The position numbers and the translations under genes are program-made. 64,000 nt of DNA, taken from positions 24,042 through 88,041 of the forward strand of contig CAJYIY010000077.1 in assembly GCA_913775305.1 (NCBI GenBank), read 5' to 3'. The notes beneath the pieces are model-generated. The model searched no databases. It had not been told where the DNA came from and worked only from the letters and a program-made list of their open reading frames with translations. Source of the DNA: an uncultured Erwinia sp. (GTDB lineage: Bacteria > Pseudomonadota > Gammaproteobacteria > Enterobacterales > Enterobacteriaceae). This document shows, piece after piece, positions 35,039-43,689 of the stretch (within the stretch, counting starts at the first letter, position 1; each line of letters begins with the position of its first letter).

Positions 35039-36833
35039 GTGACGTCTCCTGACGGGCCAGCCAGTTGCGCCAGCCACCCATTGCGGTGATTTCAGTTGCC
35101 TCGGTCAGTGCCGCGGGTTCGCAGATAAAGCCTTTCACCGTACGGCCATCGGCCAGCTCAAGCGTTCCGATCCCCAGTGGTGCCGGGATTTCCGCGACAA
35201 ACTCGCCAAAGCGGGCCAGCGGAATGTCCCAGAGTTCGACGGTAATGGCCGCGCCCGAGCTGTCTTTGACCAGTCCGGGCTTCGCGGGAGTGGTGTTGGC
35301 CAGCGCAAACAGCCGGTAGCAGTTGGCGGTGGTGGTTTCTTCCACCCACACCGCATTGCGGCGGGTCAGCTGATGGTTCAGCGGCATACCGGTCAGGTGT
35401 GCGCCCACTACCGCCAGACGAACGTGCAGTGAAGACGCAGGAAGCGATGAGGTGACGGCAGGCAGCGGCAGGCCGGTCGCTCCCAGGCTGAGCGCCTGCT
35501 GCTGTTGCCAGCGGCAGCCAAAGTCTGCCAGCGCGCGGTCGTACCATGCCGGAGCGATAACCGTAATCCCGGCAGGCAGCCCGTCAGCGCGGAACGGACC
35601 GGGTAGTGCCAGCGCGGAGAGGTCGGCAAGGTTGGTAAAGTTGGTGTAAATGCCGAACTGTGAGTTGAAGCGCACCGGCTCCTGCTTGATCTCGTCAAGG
35701 GTGTGAATGGTCGGCGAAGTCGGTACCACCAGCGCGTCAAACTGGCTCAGCGTTTGCTGGATCAGGCGAGTCAGATCGGCACGCAGGTATTCGGCTTTAA
35801 ACGCCTCCACGGCGCTGTAGTGATGGCCGCTGTTAACGATGCCGTAGACTACCGGGTCCATCTCATCCGGGCGGTTGAGCATTTCGCCGACGGCAACGGT
35901 GCGTTCTGCCACCCACGGACCGTAATAAAGCTGCTCTGCCAGCTGGTGGAAGGGGGTGAAATCAATGGAATGCAGCGTTGCCCCCCCGGCGGTCAGCGCT
36001 GCCAGTGCCGCTTCCCACGCGGCAGCAGCCTGGTCATCGCCGTAAAATTCCGGGACAGCCGGAACCGCCAGGCGCGGCGTCGCGGAGAACGCGGCAGGTG
36101 CCAGGCCCGGATCGATTCGCGAATAGGCATCCTGGCTGTCGTAGCCCCCGGCGCAGCTGGCGACCAGGAAGGCATCTTCAACCGTCAGGGCGAAAACAGA
36201 AAGGGTGTCGTTCAGGCGGCAGGCGGGCAGCATGCCGGTAGCAGACAGCCAGCCTTTGGTCGGCTTCAGGCCAACGATATTGTTAAATCCGGCGGGAACG
36301 CGGCCGGAACCGGCGGTGTCGGTCCCGAGGGCAAAACCCACCAGACCACGAGCGGTCACTGACGCGGAGCCGGAACTGGAACCGCCGCTGACGTAGGCCG
36401 GATTAAAGGTGTTGCATACCGCACCGAACGGCGAGCGCGTGCCGACCAGGCCCGTGGCAAACTGATCGAGGTTAGTTTTGCCAATCACAATCGCACCGGC
36501 CGCTTTCAGTCTGGCTACCGCTGTGGCATCGGCCTCGGCCTGACGGGTGAAGGCCGGGCAGGCGGCGCTGGTTGGCCAGCCCGCGACGTCAATATTGTCT
36601 TTAACCGCGAAGGGAACGCCAAACAGCGGCAGTGACGTCGGATTCTGCTGCCAGATCGCCAGCAGTGGTTCAATCTGCGCCCGCAGCTGCGCGGGGGTGG
36701 CGAGGTACAGCCAGGCGTTATCGGCGGTGGAAAGCCCGGAGAGCAGTGATTCCAGCGTGGAGAGCACCGACTCCGGATGAAGCTGATAGTGACGCTGCCA
36801 GTCCTGTAACGTAAATCCTGTGGTTAAAGCCAT
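35031..36833 (-). CDS. atzF: Allophanate hydrolase
   Basis: The enzyme hydrolyses allophanate to ammonia and CO2, completing urea breakdown without urease. The 600-residue protein has an amidase-signature domain (catalytic Lys in FAVKDNIDVAG, Ser pair in VSGGSSSGSASV and GTDTAGSGRVPAGF) and a C-terminal domain of about 150 residues (VGAHLTGMPLNHQL onward) that handles the decarboxylation step in this family. The ATG at 36833 (ALTTGFTLQDWQRHY) fits the family start and follows GGAA. It is the first gene of the eight-gene operon. An equivalent symbol is uahA. Confidence 0.93.
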   Translation of the reverse strand: MALTTGFTLQDWQRHYQLHPESVLSTLESLLSGLSTADNAWLYLATPAQLRAQIEPLLAIWQQNPTSLPLFGVPFAVKDNIDVAGWPTSAACPAFTRQAEADATAVARLKAAGAIVIGKTNLDQFATGLVGTRSPFGAVCNTFNPAYVSGGSSSGSASVTARGLVGFALGTDTAGSGRVPAGFNNIVGLKPTKGWLSATGMLPACRLNDTLSVFALTVEDAFLVASCAGGYDSQDAYSRIDPGLAPAAFSATPRLAVPAVPEFYGDDQAAAAWEAALAALTAGGATLHSIDFTPFHQLAEQLYYGPWVAERTVAVGEMLNRPDEMDPVVYGIVNSGHHYSAVEAFKAEYLRADLTRLIQQTLSQFDALVVPTSPTIHTLDEIKQEPVRFNSQFGIYTNFTNLADLSALALPGPFRADGLPAGITVIAPAWYDRALADFGCRWQQQQALSLGATGLPLPAVTSSLPASSLHVRLAVVGAHLTGMPLNHQLTRRNAVWVEETTTANCYRLFALANTTPAKPGLVKDSSGAAITVELWDIPLARFGEFVAEIPAPLGIGTLELADGRTVKGFICEPAALTEATEITAMGGWRNWLARQETSHV

Positions 36834-36848
36834 GTGTTGAATTCCGTA

Positions 36849-36858
36849 TGGTATACAA
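36849..36858 (-). promoter_or_regulatory. Candidate GntR-type operator before the urea operon
   Basis: TTGTATACCA on the minus strand contains the perfect palindrome GTATAC and resembles operators of FadR/FCD-type GntR regulators. It lies about 16-25 bases upstream of the allophanate hydrolase start, where binding would block transcription or initiation. Confidence 0.35.
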
Positions 36859-37083
36859 GATGGCATTCAACAAAGCAAAGGGTGTGCCATGTTGTTAAAT
36901 TGCTAAATTACTTGATTTTTTATAATTCTGGCGCTTTGGCGTGCTCAATGAGTGCGCAGTGAATGATCCAAAATGAGGCGTTCAGAGGATTTGAATAAAT
37001 ATTTGCCCGCCACGTGGCACAACCGGTTGTACCTGGTTAGCATGAAGAGGGTAATTTCGGGTGTTCAGGATTAACAAAGCAAC

Positions 37084-39018
37084 GTGGGGAAGGTCATGGC
37101 GGACAAGTGGCAGTTGTGGACAGTCGCATCCTGTTTGGTGCTGGCGGCAGGGAGTGTACAGGCGGATTCGCTGGATGCGCAGCGTACCCGCTACCTGCAG
37201 ATTAAGCAGGCCTGGGATAGCAAACAGATGGATACCGTGGCGCAACTGATGCCCACTCTTCAGGATTATCCGCTCTATCCCTATCTGGAATATCGCCAGC
37301 TGGCGCAGGATTTGGGCCAGGAAACCGGGCTGGCGATTAACGCCTTTATTCAGCGCTATCCCACGTTGCCGCCGGTACGTTCGCTGCCCGCCCGCTTCGT
37401 TAACGAGCTGGCGCGCCGCGAAGACTGGCGCGGGCTACTGGTGTTCAGCCCTCAGGCTCCGAAGCCCGTTGCGGCACGCTGCAACTGGTACTACGCCAAG
37501 TGGGCGACCGGCGAGCAGCAGGTCGCCTGGCAGGGAGCAAAAGAGATCTGGCTGACCGGCTCTTCACTGCCGACAACCTGCGACAAATTGTTCAGCGTCT
37601 GGCAGCAGGCCGGAGAGCAAAATCCCATCACCACGCTGGAGCGCATTCGTCTGGCGATGAAAGCGGGCAACGGCAGTCTGGTCAACTACCTGGCGAAGCA
37701 GCTGCCTGATGACTATCAGACTATCGCCAGCGCGGTGATGAATCTGCAAAACGATCCGATGACGGTCCAGACTTTTGCGGCGAGCGTGGGGCCGACAGAT
37801 TTTACTCGCCAGGCAACGGCGATCGCTTTTGCCAGCGTGGCGCGCAGCGATGCGGAACTGGCACGACAGATGATCCCTTCGCTGGCGGTGCAGCAGAAGC
37901 TGGACGAGCAGCAGGTTCAGGCGCTGAAAGAGGCGGTGGCCTGGCGGCTGATGGGCAACGATATTACCAGCGAGCAGGGCCGCTGGCGCGATGATGTGGT
38001 GATGCGCAGCGATTCGACCTCGCTGATTGAGCGTCGGGTGCGGATGTCGCTGGGTAATAACGATCGTCGAGGCTTAAACACCTGGATTGCCCGGCTGCCG
38101 CTGGAAGCCAAGGAGAAAGATGAGTGGCAGTACTGGCAGGCCGACCTGCTGCTGGAGCGCGGACGCAATGACGAAGCTGAAGAGATCCTGCGAAAGCTGA
38201 TGCAGGAACGCGGCTTCTATCCGATGGTGGCAGCACAGCGTCTCGGCGTCGATTATCCCTTAAAGGTTGATAAGGCCCCGGCGATTGACGGCGCGCTGAC
38301 TACCGGGCCGGAAATTGCCCGGGTGCGCGAGCTGATGTACTGGGGAATGGATAATCTGGCGCGCAGCGAATGGAGTTACCTGATCGCCAGCCGCACCACG
38401 GGTCAGCAGCAGATGCTGGCCAGCTATGCGCTGAAGCAGGGGTGGTGGGATCTCAGTGTGCAGGCGACCATCGCGGGCAAGCTGTGGAACAGCCTCCAGG
38501 AGCGATTCCCGCTGGCCTGGCAGAGCCAGTTTGAGCGTAATATCAGCGGGAAAAGCATTCCGCAAAGCTATGCGATGGCCATTGCACGCCAGGAGAGTGC
38601 CTGGAATCCAAAAGCCCGCTCACCGGTTGGCGCTGCCGGACTGATGCAGGTGATGCCCGCAACCGCACAGCATACGGTGACCAAATTCGGCATCAGCGGA
38701 TACAGTAACAGCAGCCAACTGCTGGATCCGGAAATGAATATTCAGATCGGTACGCAGTATCTGGAATCGGTCTATCAGCAGTTTGGTCAGAACCGCATCT
38801 TTGCTTCCGCAGCCTACAACGCCGGGCCGGGCCGGGTAAGAACCTGGCAGGGCAACAGCGCCGGGCGTCTGGATCCGGTGGCCTTTATTGAAACCATTCC
38901 CTTTTCAGAAACGCGGGGCTATGTGAAAAACGTGCTGGCCTACGATGCCTACTACCGTTATTTCCTTAATAAACCTGACAAGCTGTTTGCTGACAGCGAG
39001 TGGCAGCAGCGTTATTAA
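37084..39018 (+). CDS. slt: Soluble lytic murein transglycosylase Slt70
   Basis: Slt70 cleaves peptidoglycan glycan strands to 1,6-anhydromuropeptides in the periplasm. The 644-residue protein (645 in E. coli) has a signal peptide (ASCLVLAAGSVQA), the alpha-helical U- and L-domains, and a C-terminal lysozyme-like domain with the catalytic Glu in MAIARQESAWNPKARSP followed by GAAGLMQVMPATA and AAYNAGPGRV. The GTG at 37084 is chosen because GKVMADKWQLWTVASC aligns residue for residue with the E. coli start; an ATG at 37096 is possible. It is divergent from the urea operon. Confidence 0.96.
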   Translation: MGKVMADKWQLWTVASCLVLAAGSVQADSLDAQRTRYLQIKQAWDSKQMDTVAQLMPTLQDYPLYPYLEYRQLAQDLGQETGLAINAFIQRYPTLPPVRSLPARFVNELARREDWRGLLVFSPQAPKPVAARCNWYYAKWATGEQQVAWQGAKEIWLTGSSLPTTCDKLFSVWQQAGEQNPITTLERIRLAMKAGNGSLVNYLAKQLPDDYQTIASAVMNLQNDPMTVQTFAASVGPTDFTRQATAIAFASVARSDAELARQMIPSLAVQQKLDEQQVQALKEAVAWRLMGNDITSEQGRWRDDVVMRSDSTSLIERRVRMSLGNNDRRGLNTWIARLPLEAKEKDEWQYWQADLLLERGRNDEAEEILRKLMQERGFYPMVAAQRLGVDYPLKVDKAPAIDGALTTGPEIARVRELMYWGMDNLARSEWSYLIASRTTGQQQMLASYALKQGWWDLSVQATIAGKLWNSLQERFPLAWQSQFERNISGKSIPQSYAMAIARQESAWNPKARSPVGAAGLMQVMPATAQHTVTKFGISGYSNSSQLLDPEMNIQIGTQYLESVYQQFGQNRIFASAAYNAGPGRVRTWQGNSAGRLDPVAFIETIPFSETRGYVKNVLAYDAYYRYFLNKPDKLFADSEWQQRY

Positions 39019-39090
39019 CGCATCAGACAGGCCACAGCGGTGAATACCGTTGCGGCTTCAAGTCTGGCGATGATGATGCTACACTCCTGT

Positions 39091-39104
39091 ACTAGTTAAA
39101 TAGT
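39091..39104 (+). promoter_or_regulatory. trp operator at the trpR promoter
   Basis: ACTAGTTAAATAGT differs in one position from the symmetric trp operator ACTAGTTAACTAGT. A plausible -10 (TACACT, 39080-39085) lies just upstream, so TrpR should repress its own gene, as in E. coli. Confidence 0.8.
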
Positions 39105-39117
39105 ATGGTAATCCATC

Positions 39118-39450
39118 ATGACCGATGATCCTTCTGTGCCGGTATCCGTTGATCCTCCAAATGAAGAGTGGCTGCGCTTTGTTGCGCTGCTGCAGCGCGC
39201 CTTTCAGAGTGAGTTGCACCTGCCGCTACTCCAGCTGATGCTGACTCCGGATGAGCGTGAAGCGCTGGGAACCCGGCTGCGAATTGTGGAAGAGCTGATG
39301 CGTGGTGAGATGAGCCAGCGTGAGCTGAAGAACGAACTGGGGGCAGGGATCGCCACCATAACGCGAGGGTCGAACAGCCTGAAGAGCGCGCCGCCGGCCC
39401 TGAAAGCCTGGCTGGAAGCGCAGCTGCTTAACGGCAGCGATCGGGTTTAA
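39118..39450 (+). CDS. trpR: Trp operon repressor
   Basis: TrpR binds tryptophan and represses tryptophan biosynthesis genes and itself. The 110-residue protein is all-helical; the helix-turn-helix is at residues 68-91 ([18 protein letters not shown], then SNSLK), essentially identical to E. coli. The C-terminus differs slightly. Its stop codon overlaps the convergent yjjX stop. Confidence 0.97.
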   Translation: MTDDPSVPVSVDPPNEEWLRFVALLQRAFQSELHLPLLQLMLTPDEREALGTRLRIVEELMRGEMSQRELKNELGAGIATITRGSNSLKSAPPALKAWLEAQLLNGSDRV

Positions 39451-39971
39451 ACCGGCTGGCTGTAGACGTCGTTATGGAACGGGCAGAGGGCCAGGATCAG
39501 CGCCTGATGGTAGACGCTGGTGCGGGAGAGATGCCCGGCGGTGAAGGCTCCAATAGCGCCGCCTTTCTGTTTGATATTATCAATGCCGGTCAGGCGCGCC
39601 ATCTCTTCGCCCAGTTCGCGCCCTTCATGAATGCCTTTCAGCACGACTGGCGGCAGCGTAAAGCTGGCTGAGCGGGATTCACCGCGTAGCTTGTGATTCT
39701 CAATCACCATCCAGGCGAAGGCGGTGTCTTCTTCGATTCCGGCCTCAATGGCTACCCAGAAGTCTGCTTCAGGTCGGACCTGTCTGGCATTCATCACCCT
39801 CTGGCGTGCGCCAGTTCGCGTTTCTGTGTTTGTCATGGGCTGTGCGGCTACGCCACTGTCGACCTCAACACCCTCAATGTGGCAGGATCCTTCTCCGAAA
39901 ATATCGCTGAAGGCCTGGGTAATTGCCTTAATTTTGGCTGGATTGCTGGTAGCAGCGACAACATGATACAT
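39447..39971 (-). CDS. yjjX: Inosine/xanthosine triphosphatase YjjX
   Basis: YjjX hydrolyses the non-canonical nucleotides ITP and XTP, keeping them out of nucleic acids. The 174-residue protein (about 170 in the family) starts [20 protein letters not shown] and contains the conserved [14 protein letters not shown] and [17 protein letters not shown] segments, ending with a tail of family length. It is tail-to-tail with trpR (four-base overlap) and divergent from gpmB, an order conserved in enterics. Confidence 0.95.
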   Translation of the reverse strand: MYHVVAATSNPAKIKAITQAFSDIFGEGSCHIEGVEVDSGVAAQPMTNTETRTGARQRVMNARQVRPEADFWVAIEAGIEEDTAFAWMVIENHKLRGESRSASFTLPPVVLKGIHEGRELGEEMARLTGIDNIKQKGGAIGAFTAGHLSRTSVYHQALILALCPFHNDVYSQPV

Positions 39972-40020
39972 AATTGGTTGAACCCTTTAGGTAAATAATC
40001 GCAGTATAACGGAAAAACGT

Positions 40021-40668
40021 ATGTTACAGGTCTATCTTGTTCGCCACGGAGAAACGCTTTGGAATGCCGCTCGCCGTATTCAGGGGCAGTCAGACAGCGC
40101 GCTGACTGCAAAGGGAGAAGTCCAGGCGCATCAGGTGGGAGAGCGGGTCAAAAGCCTCGGCATTACCCACGTGATCGCCAGCGATCTGGGGCGTACCCGC
40201 CGTACCGCTGAGATTATTGCCGACGCATGCGGCTGTGATGTCACCCTCGATCCGCGTCTGCGTGAGTTGAATATGGGCGTGCTGGAACAGCGGGCGCTGG
40301 ATTCACTTAATCCGGAAGAGGAGCGCTGGCGCAAAGCGCTGGTGGACGGCACCGTGAACGGCCGCATTCCAGAGGGCGAATCAATGAGTGAAATGGCTGA
40401 GCGTATGCATCAGGCTCTGAACGCCTGCCTGGAGCTGCCTGCCGGCAGCCGTCCGCTGCTGGTCAGTCACGGCATGGCGCTGGGCGTGTTGCTGAGCACC
40501 ATTCTCGGCCTGCCGGCTAACGCCGAGCGTCGACTGCGGCTGCGCAACTGCTCGCTTTCACGTATTGAGTATCAGGAAAGTCCGTGGCTGGCATCCGGTT
40601 GGGTGGTGGAAACCGCCGGTGATATCACCCATCTCGATGCGCCCGCGCTGGACGAACTGCAGCGCTAA
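40021..40668 (+). CDS. gpmB: Phosphoglycerate mutase-like phosphatase GpmB (YtjC)
   Basis: The 215-residue protein matches E. coli GpmB/YtjC in length. It is a histidine phosphatase with the catalytic LVRHGETLWN motif, the second arginine region (SDLGRTRRTAEII) and LVSHGMALG near the C-terminus. Although named for phosphoglycerate mutase, the E. coli protein appears to act mainly as a phosphatase, so the true substrate remains open. A strong terminator separates it from rob. Confidence 0.94.
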   Translation: MLQVYLVRHGETLWNAARRIQGQSDSALTAKGEVQAHQVGERVKSLGITHVIASDLGRTRRTAEIIADACGCDVTLDPRLRELNMGVLEQRALDSLNPEEERWRKALVDGTVNGRIPEGESMSEMAERMHQALNACLELPAGSRPLLVSHGMALGVLLSTILGLPANAERRLRLRNCSLSRIEYQESPWLASGWVVETAGDITHLDAPALDELQR

Positions 40669-40671
40669 AAT

Positions 40672-40702
40672 AATAAGGGGCCGGTATGACCGGCCCCTTA
40701 TT
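40672..40702. terminator. Bidirectional terminator between gpmB and rob
   Basis: AATAAGGGGCCGGT (40672-40685) pairs perfectly over 14 bp with ACCGGCCCCTTATT (40689-40702) around ATG. It lies between two convergent genes and is followed by T-rich sequence on both sides. Confidence 0.88.
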
Positions 40703-40712
40703 GCTTCCCGGG

Positions 40713-41591
40713 TTACTCCGGCGAGCGTCGTATCGGGATCAGATATTCGCAACGAATCTCCGTCGGTGGCTCAGTACGTTTCTTACCGCCGTGGGTATAG
40801 AAACGCTCAATATCCTGACCGTGACGGCGGGTAAGTTGCAGCGTTGGCATACAGGTGCCGTAAAGCAGCAGAACAAAATCCTGCAGGCCGCTGGTGGATC
40901 CTTGATAGGTGAACTGAACATAGTCTCCCCCTTCCAGAATCACCGGCTCTGCCGACTGTAGCTGGCTCGAAGTCTGATCCGGTATCACGGCAGTGGTGTA
41001 CAGAATTTCCTGTTCGTCATCTTTTTCGGAACTTGGATGTGACTGGTGCAGGCCATACAGCACCGGGGGAACCGTATCCGTCTCGGTCAGGAACTGTCGC
41101 CAGAAGTGCATGCGCATGTCGTCGCGAAAACGGGAAATCTGTTCCAGAGTGCAGCTGTAGCTCTGCGTCTGCCCAAGTAACGATGTCTCAGGCATGCTGA
41201 CCCACGTCGGCTCCGGAAGCGTAAAGTCTCCGAGGCGGATGGGGGGACGCAGGCCCGATGCGTTCCAGTCGGATGACCGACGATACCAGGCTGGGGTCTG
41301 ATTAAACTGTTTTTTAAAGGCGCGGGTAAAGGTTTGTTGCGAATCAAAACGGTACTGTAATGCAATGTCCAGAATCGGACGGCTGGTTAAACGCAGTGCA
41401 ACCGCCGCTTTCGACAACCGACGGGCACGGATATAAGCACCAATCGCGTGCTCCGTGACGTCTTTAAACATTCTTTGTAGATGCCATTTTGAATAGCCTG
41501 CCTTTGCCGCGACGTTATCTAACGACAACGGTTGATCAAGGTGGCTCTCCAGCCAGACAAGCAAATCTCTAATGATACCGGCTTGGTCCAT
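40713..41591 (-). CDS. rob: Right-origin-binding protein Rob (AraC/XylS family)
   Basis: Rob activates the mar/sox/rob regulon for antibiotic, solvent and superoxide tolerance. The 292-residue protein (289 in E. coli) has two AraC helix-turn-helix motifs at the N-terminus (LDNVAAKAGYSKWHLQRMFK; ILDIALQYRFDSQQTFTRAF) followed by the GyrI-like effector domain (LLGQTQSYSCTLEQ onward). The domain order, DNA binding first, is diagnostic of Rob. It is convergent with gpmB and divergent from creA. Confidence 0.96.
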   Translation of the reverse strand: MDQAGIIRDLLVWLESHLDQPLSLDNVAAKAGYSKWHLQRMFKDVTEHAIGAYIRARRLSKAAVALRLTSRPILDIALQYRFDSQQTFTRAFKKQFNQTPAWYRRSSDWNASGLRPPIRLGDFTLPEPTWVSMPETSLLGQTQSYSCTLEQISRFRDDMRMHFWRQFLTETDTVPPVLYGLHQSHPSSEKDDEQEILYTTAVIPDQTSSQLQSAEPVILEGGDYVQFTYQGSTSGLQDFVLLLYGTCMPTLQLTRRHGQDIERFYTHGGKKRTEPPTEIRCEYLIPIRRSPE

Positions 41592-41806
41592 AAATCGTCC
41601 TCAATTCTACTCAGTTCAGTGTTGCAGCAAAAAAGCAAAGTCGGTGGATAGTAGCACTAAAAGTAAAAATTAAGTACGCGGTTATAGTTTTAAGAATGTG
41701 CTAAATTAATGACCCATTAACTGTAGTTCGCGTGAGTAGCTGTGAGCTATGCATGTCATCTGAAATGACACACAATATTGGCTATTTTCTTTGAAATGGT
41801 AACGTC

Positions 41807-42283
41807 ATGACAATTAAAAAATTGTTAGTAGTCGCTTCAGTCGCGCTGGTTTCATTTTCGTTACAGGCTGAAGAGGTGGGTTCGGTTGACACGGTTTTTA
41901 AATTATTTGGCCCTGACCATAAGATTGTCGTAGAGGCATTCGACGATCCGGATGTCAAGAATGTCACCTGCTATATTAGCCGCGCCAAAACCGGTGGTAT
42001 CAAGGGCGGGCTGGGGCTTGCAGAGGACACGTCGGACTCGGCTATCTCCTGTCAGCAGGTGGGCCCCGTGACGCTGTCTGATAAAATCGCTAAGGGAAAA
42101 GCGAATGGCGACGTGGTTTTCCGTCAGCGAACTTCACTGGTATTTAAAAAGCTTCAGGTGGTCCGTTTTTATGACAAAAATCGTAATGCTTTAGTCTACC
42201 TGAGTTATTCCGATAAGGTCATTGATGGCTCGCCGAAAAATGCACTCAGCGCGGTGCCGATTATTCCATGGGCAGGCAAGTAA
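41807..42283 (+). CDS. creA: CreA family periplasmic protein
   Basis: The 158-residue protein (157 in E. coli) has a signal peptide ([16 protein letters not shown]) and the conserved core [31 protein letters not shown] and [20 protein letters not shown]. Its function is not known. In E. coli creA begins creABCD, a two-component locus; here the next gene is arcA and creB, creC and creD are absent. Confidence 0.95.
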   Translation: MTIKKLLVVASVALVSFSLQAEEVGSVDTVFKLFGPDHKIVVEAFDDPDVKNVTCYISRAKTGGIKGGLGLAEDTSDSAISCQQVGPVTLSDKIAKGKANGDVVFRQRTSLVFKKLQVVRFYDKNRNALVYLSYSDKVIDGSPKNALSAVPIIPWAGK

Positions 42284-42307
42284 TCTGCGGAAGTAGTTGA
42301 TTCAGAT

Positions 42308-42341
42308 TTAAAAAAAATGGGCCGAATTCATTCGGCCCATT
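42308..42341 (-). terminator. Terminator of arcA
   Basis: AATGGGCCGAA (42316-42326) pairs with TTCGGCCCATT (42331-42341) around TTCA. The run of A at 42310-42317 becomes a T tract on the minus strand, so it terminates arcA; it may also act weakly after creA. Confidence 0.85.
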
Positions 42342-42361
42342 CAGATCTAATAAGGTTTCCG

Positions 42362-43078
42362 TTAATCTTCCAAATCGCCACAGAAGCGATAGCCCTCGCC
42401 GTGAATGGTGGCGATGATTTCCGGGGTATCCGGCATCGACTCGAAGTGCTTACGAATACGGCGAATGGTCACATCCACGGTGCGGTCATGCGGCTTCAGC
42501 TCGCGACCGGTCATTTTCTTCAGCAGGTCAGCGCGGGTTTGAATTTTTCCCGGATTTTCGCAGAAGTGCAGCATCGCACGGAACTCGCTGCGTGGCAGTT
42601 TGTACTGTTCGCCCTGCGGGTTGATCAACGAGCGGCTGTTAATGTCCAGCTCCCAACCGTTGAAGCGATAGCTTTCCACCAGTTTGCGCTCTTCGCTTAC
42701 TGCGGCGAGGTTCATGGTTCGCGACAGCAGGTTACGGGCGCGGATGGTCAGTTCACGTGGGTTAAACGGTTTAGTGATGTAGTCATCTGCACCGATCTCC
42801 AGACCGAGGATTTTATCGACCTCGTTGTCGCGACCGGTCAGGAACATCAGGGCGACATTGGCCTGCTCACGCAGTTCACGTGCCAGCAACAGGCCATTTT
42901 TACCCGGCAGATTGATGTCCATGATCACCAGATTGACGTCGTTCTCCGTCAGAACCTGATGCATTTCGGCACCATCCGTAGCTTCATAAACCATGTAGCC
43001 TTCGGCTTCAAAAATACTTTTGAGTGTATTACGAGTGACTAATTCGTCTTCAACGATAAGTATGTGCGGGGTCTGCAT
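42362..43078 (-). CDS. arcA: Aerobic respiration control response regulator ArcA
   Basis: ArcA is the OmpR-type regulator that, phosphorylated by ArcB, represses aerobic metabolism under low oxygen. The 238 residues equal E. coli ArcA with near identity. The receiver domain has the phospho-acceptor Asp54 ([13 protein letters not shown]), Thr in FLTGRDNE and Lys in [11 protein letters not shown]; the winged-helix domain contains [16 protein letters not shown] 611-base regulatory region lies upstream, with an FNR-like box. Confidence 0.98.
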   Translation of the reverse strand: MQTPHILIVEDELVTRNTLKSIFEAEGYMVYEATDGAEMHQVLTENDVNLVIMDINLPGKNGLLLARELREQANVALMFLTGRDNEVDKILGLEIGADDYITKPFNPRELTIRARNLLSRTMNLAAVSEERKLVESYRFNGWELDINSRSLINPQGEQYKLPRSEFRAMLHFCENPGKIQTRADLLKKMTGRELKPHDRTVDVTIRRIRKHFESMPDTPEIIATIHGEGYRFCGDLED

Positions 43079-43214
43079 GTGTTCGCTACCTAAAAATTGC
43101 CAACAAAACTGGAACAGGACATACCGCGGTTACGTCGCTGATATGAGAAATCAGCGTTGAAAGAACAGCGGTACAGAATAATTTTCTTGATACACCTTAG
43201 TTACTGTCAACAAC

Positions 43215-43301
43215 ATGGTCAGCGTAGCCGTACGGATGGCCTCTGAATGCCCCGGCAGTGCAAATACGGCATACATCCTAACTGCAATAACGGCAACATA
43301 A
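43215..43301 (+). CDS. yjjY: Possible short YjjY-like peptide upstream of arcA
   Basis: The frame encodes 28 residues ending NTAYILTAITAT. This resembles the C-terminus of the 46-residue E. coli YjjY (from memory, ending TAVILTILTAT), which is encoded at the same place between arcA and yjtD on the same strand. Upstream, in the same frame, a TGA stop removes the E. coli N-terminus, so this is either a shorter form starting at ATG 43215 or a conserved non-coding element. No good SD is seen. Confidence 0.35.
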   Translation: MVSVAVRMASECPGSANTAYILTAITAT

Positions 43302-43342
43302 CAGTACCGGCAACAACCATTAAGCAATAAAGTAACGCTCAG

Positions 43343-43356
43343 TTGACTTATATCAA
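43343..43356 (-). promoter_or_regulatory. FNR-like box upstream of arcA
   Basis: TTGACTTATATCAA matches the FNR consensus TTGAT-N4-ATCAA at nine of ten positions. FNR is known to influence arcA in E. coli; the box here is about 270 bases from the start codon. It could equally serve the yjtD side. Confidence 0.5.
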
Positions 43357-43689
43357 ACCAATTGTAGCACGTTAACAGTTTTGTGAAAAACTCTTCCCAG
43401 AAGGCCAGCTTAGCTCACAAACAGAGCCAAATGCTAACGATTAAGCTTGTAAGATTAATCTTATGGTGGTTATAAATTTAACAAATTTCACTTAATTGAT
43501 AAAATTGACTTTATTTTATTAACATCAGGTTTATATGGCTTATTCAACAGAATGCGAGTGTAACGCCGGGTTTTCCACTTTTAATGACGGCCCTGTTGCC
43601 GTGACCGGTCGTTAAACATCGCTTTCTGTCATTTGTGTTGACGACATGGCAAAGTAGCCACCCTGGCTTAATGAACAGTAAAGGCGGTT

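Larger units (their letters stand above)
43079..43689. other. Long regulatory region between arcA and yjtD
   Basis: This 611-base gap carries the arcA leader and promoters on the minus strand and the yjtD promoter on the plus strand. It contains a yjjY-like short reading frame (43215-43301) and an FNR-like box (43343-43356). The part from about 43440 to 43550 is very AT-rich. No RNA gene is recognised. Confidence 0.6.

Noticed and set aside
36834..37083. Possible guanidine (ykkC) riboswitch before the carboxylase operon
   Set aside because: No ykkC-type conserved blocks were seen on the minus strand in this 250-base gap; only a short palindrome and AT-rich promoter-like sequence are present.
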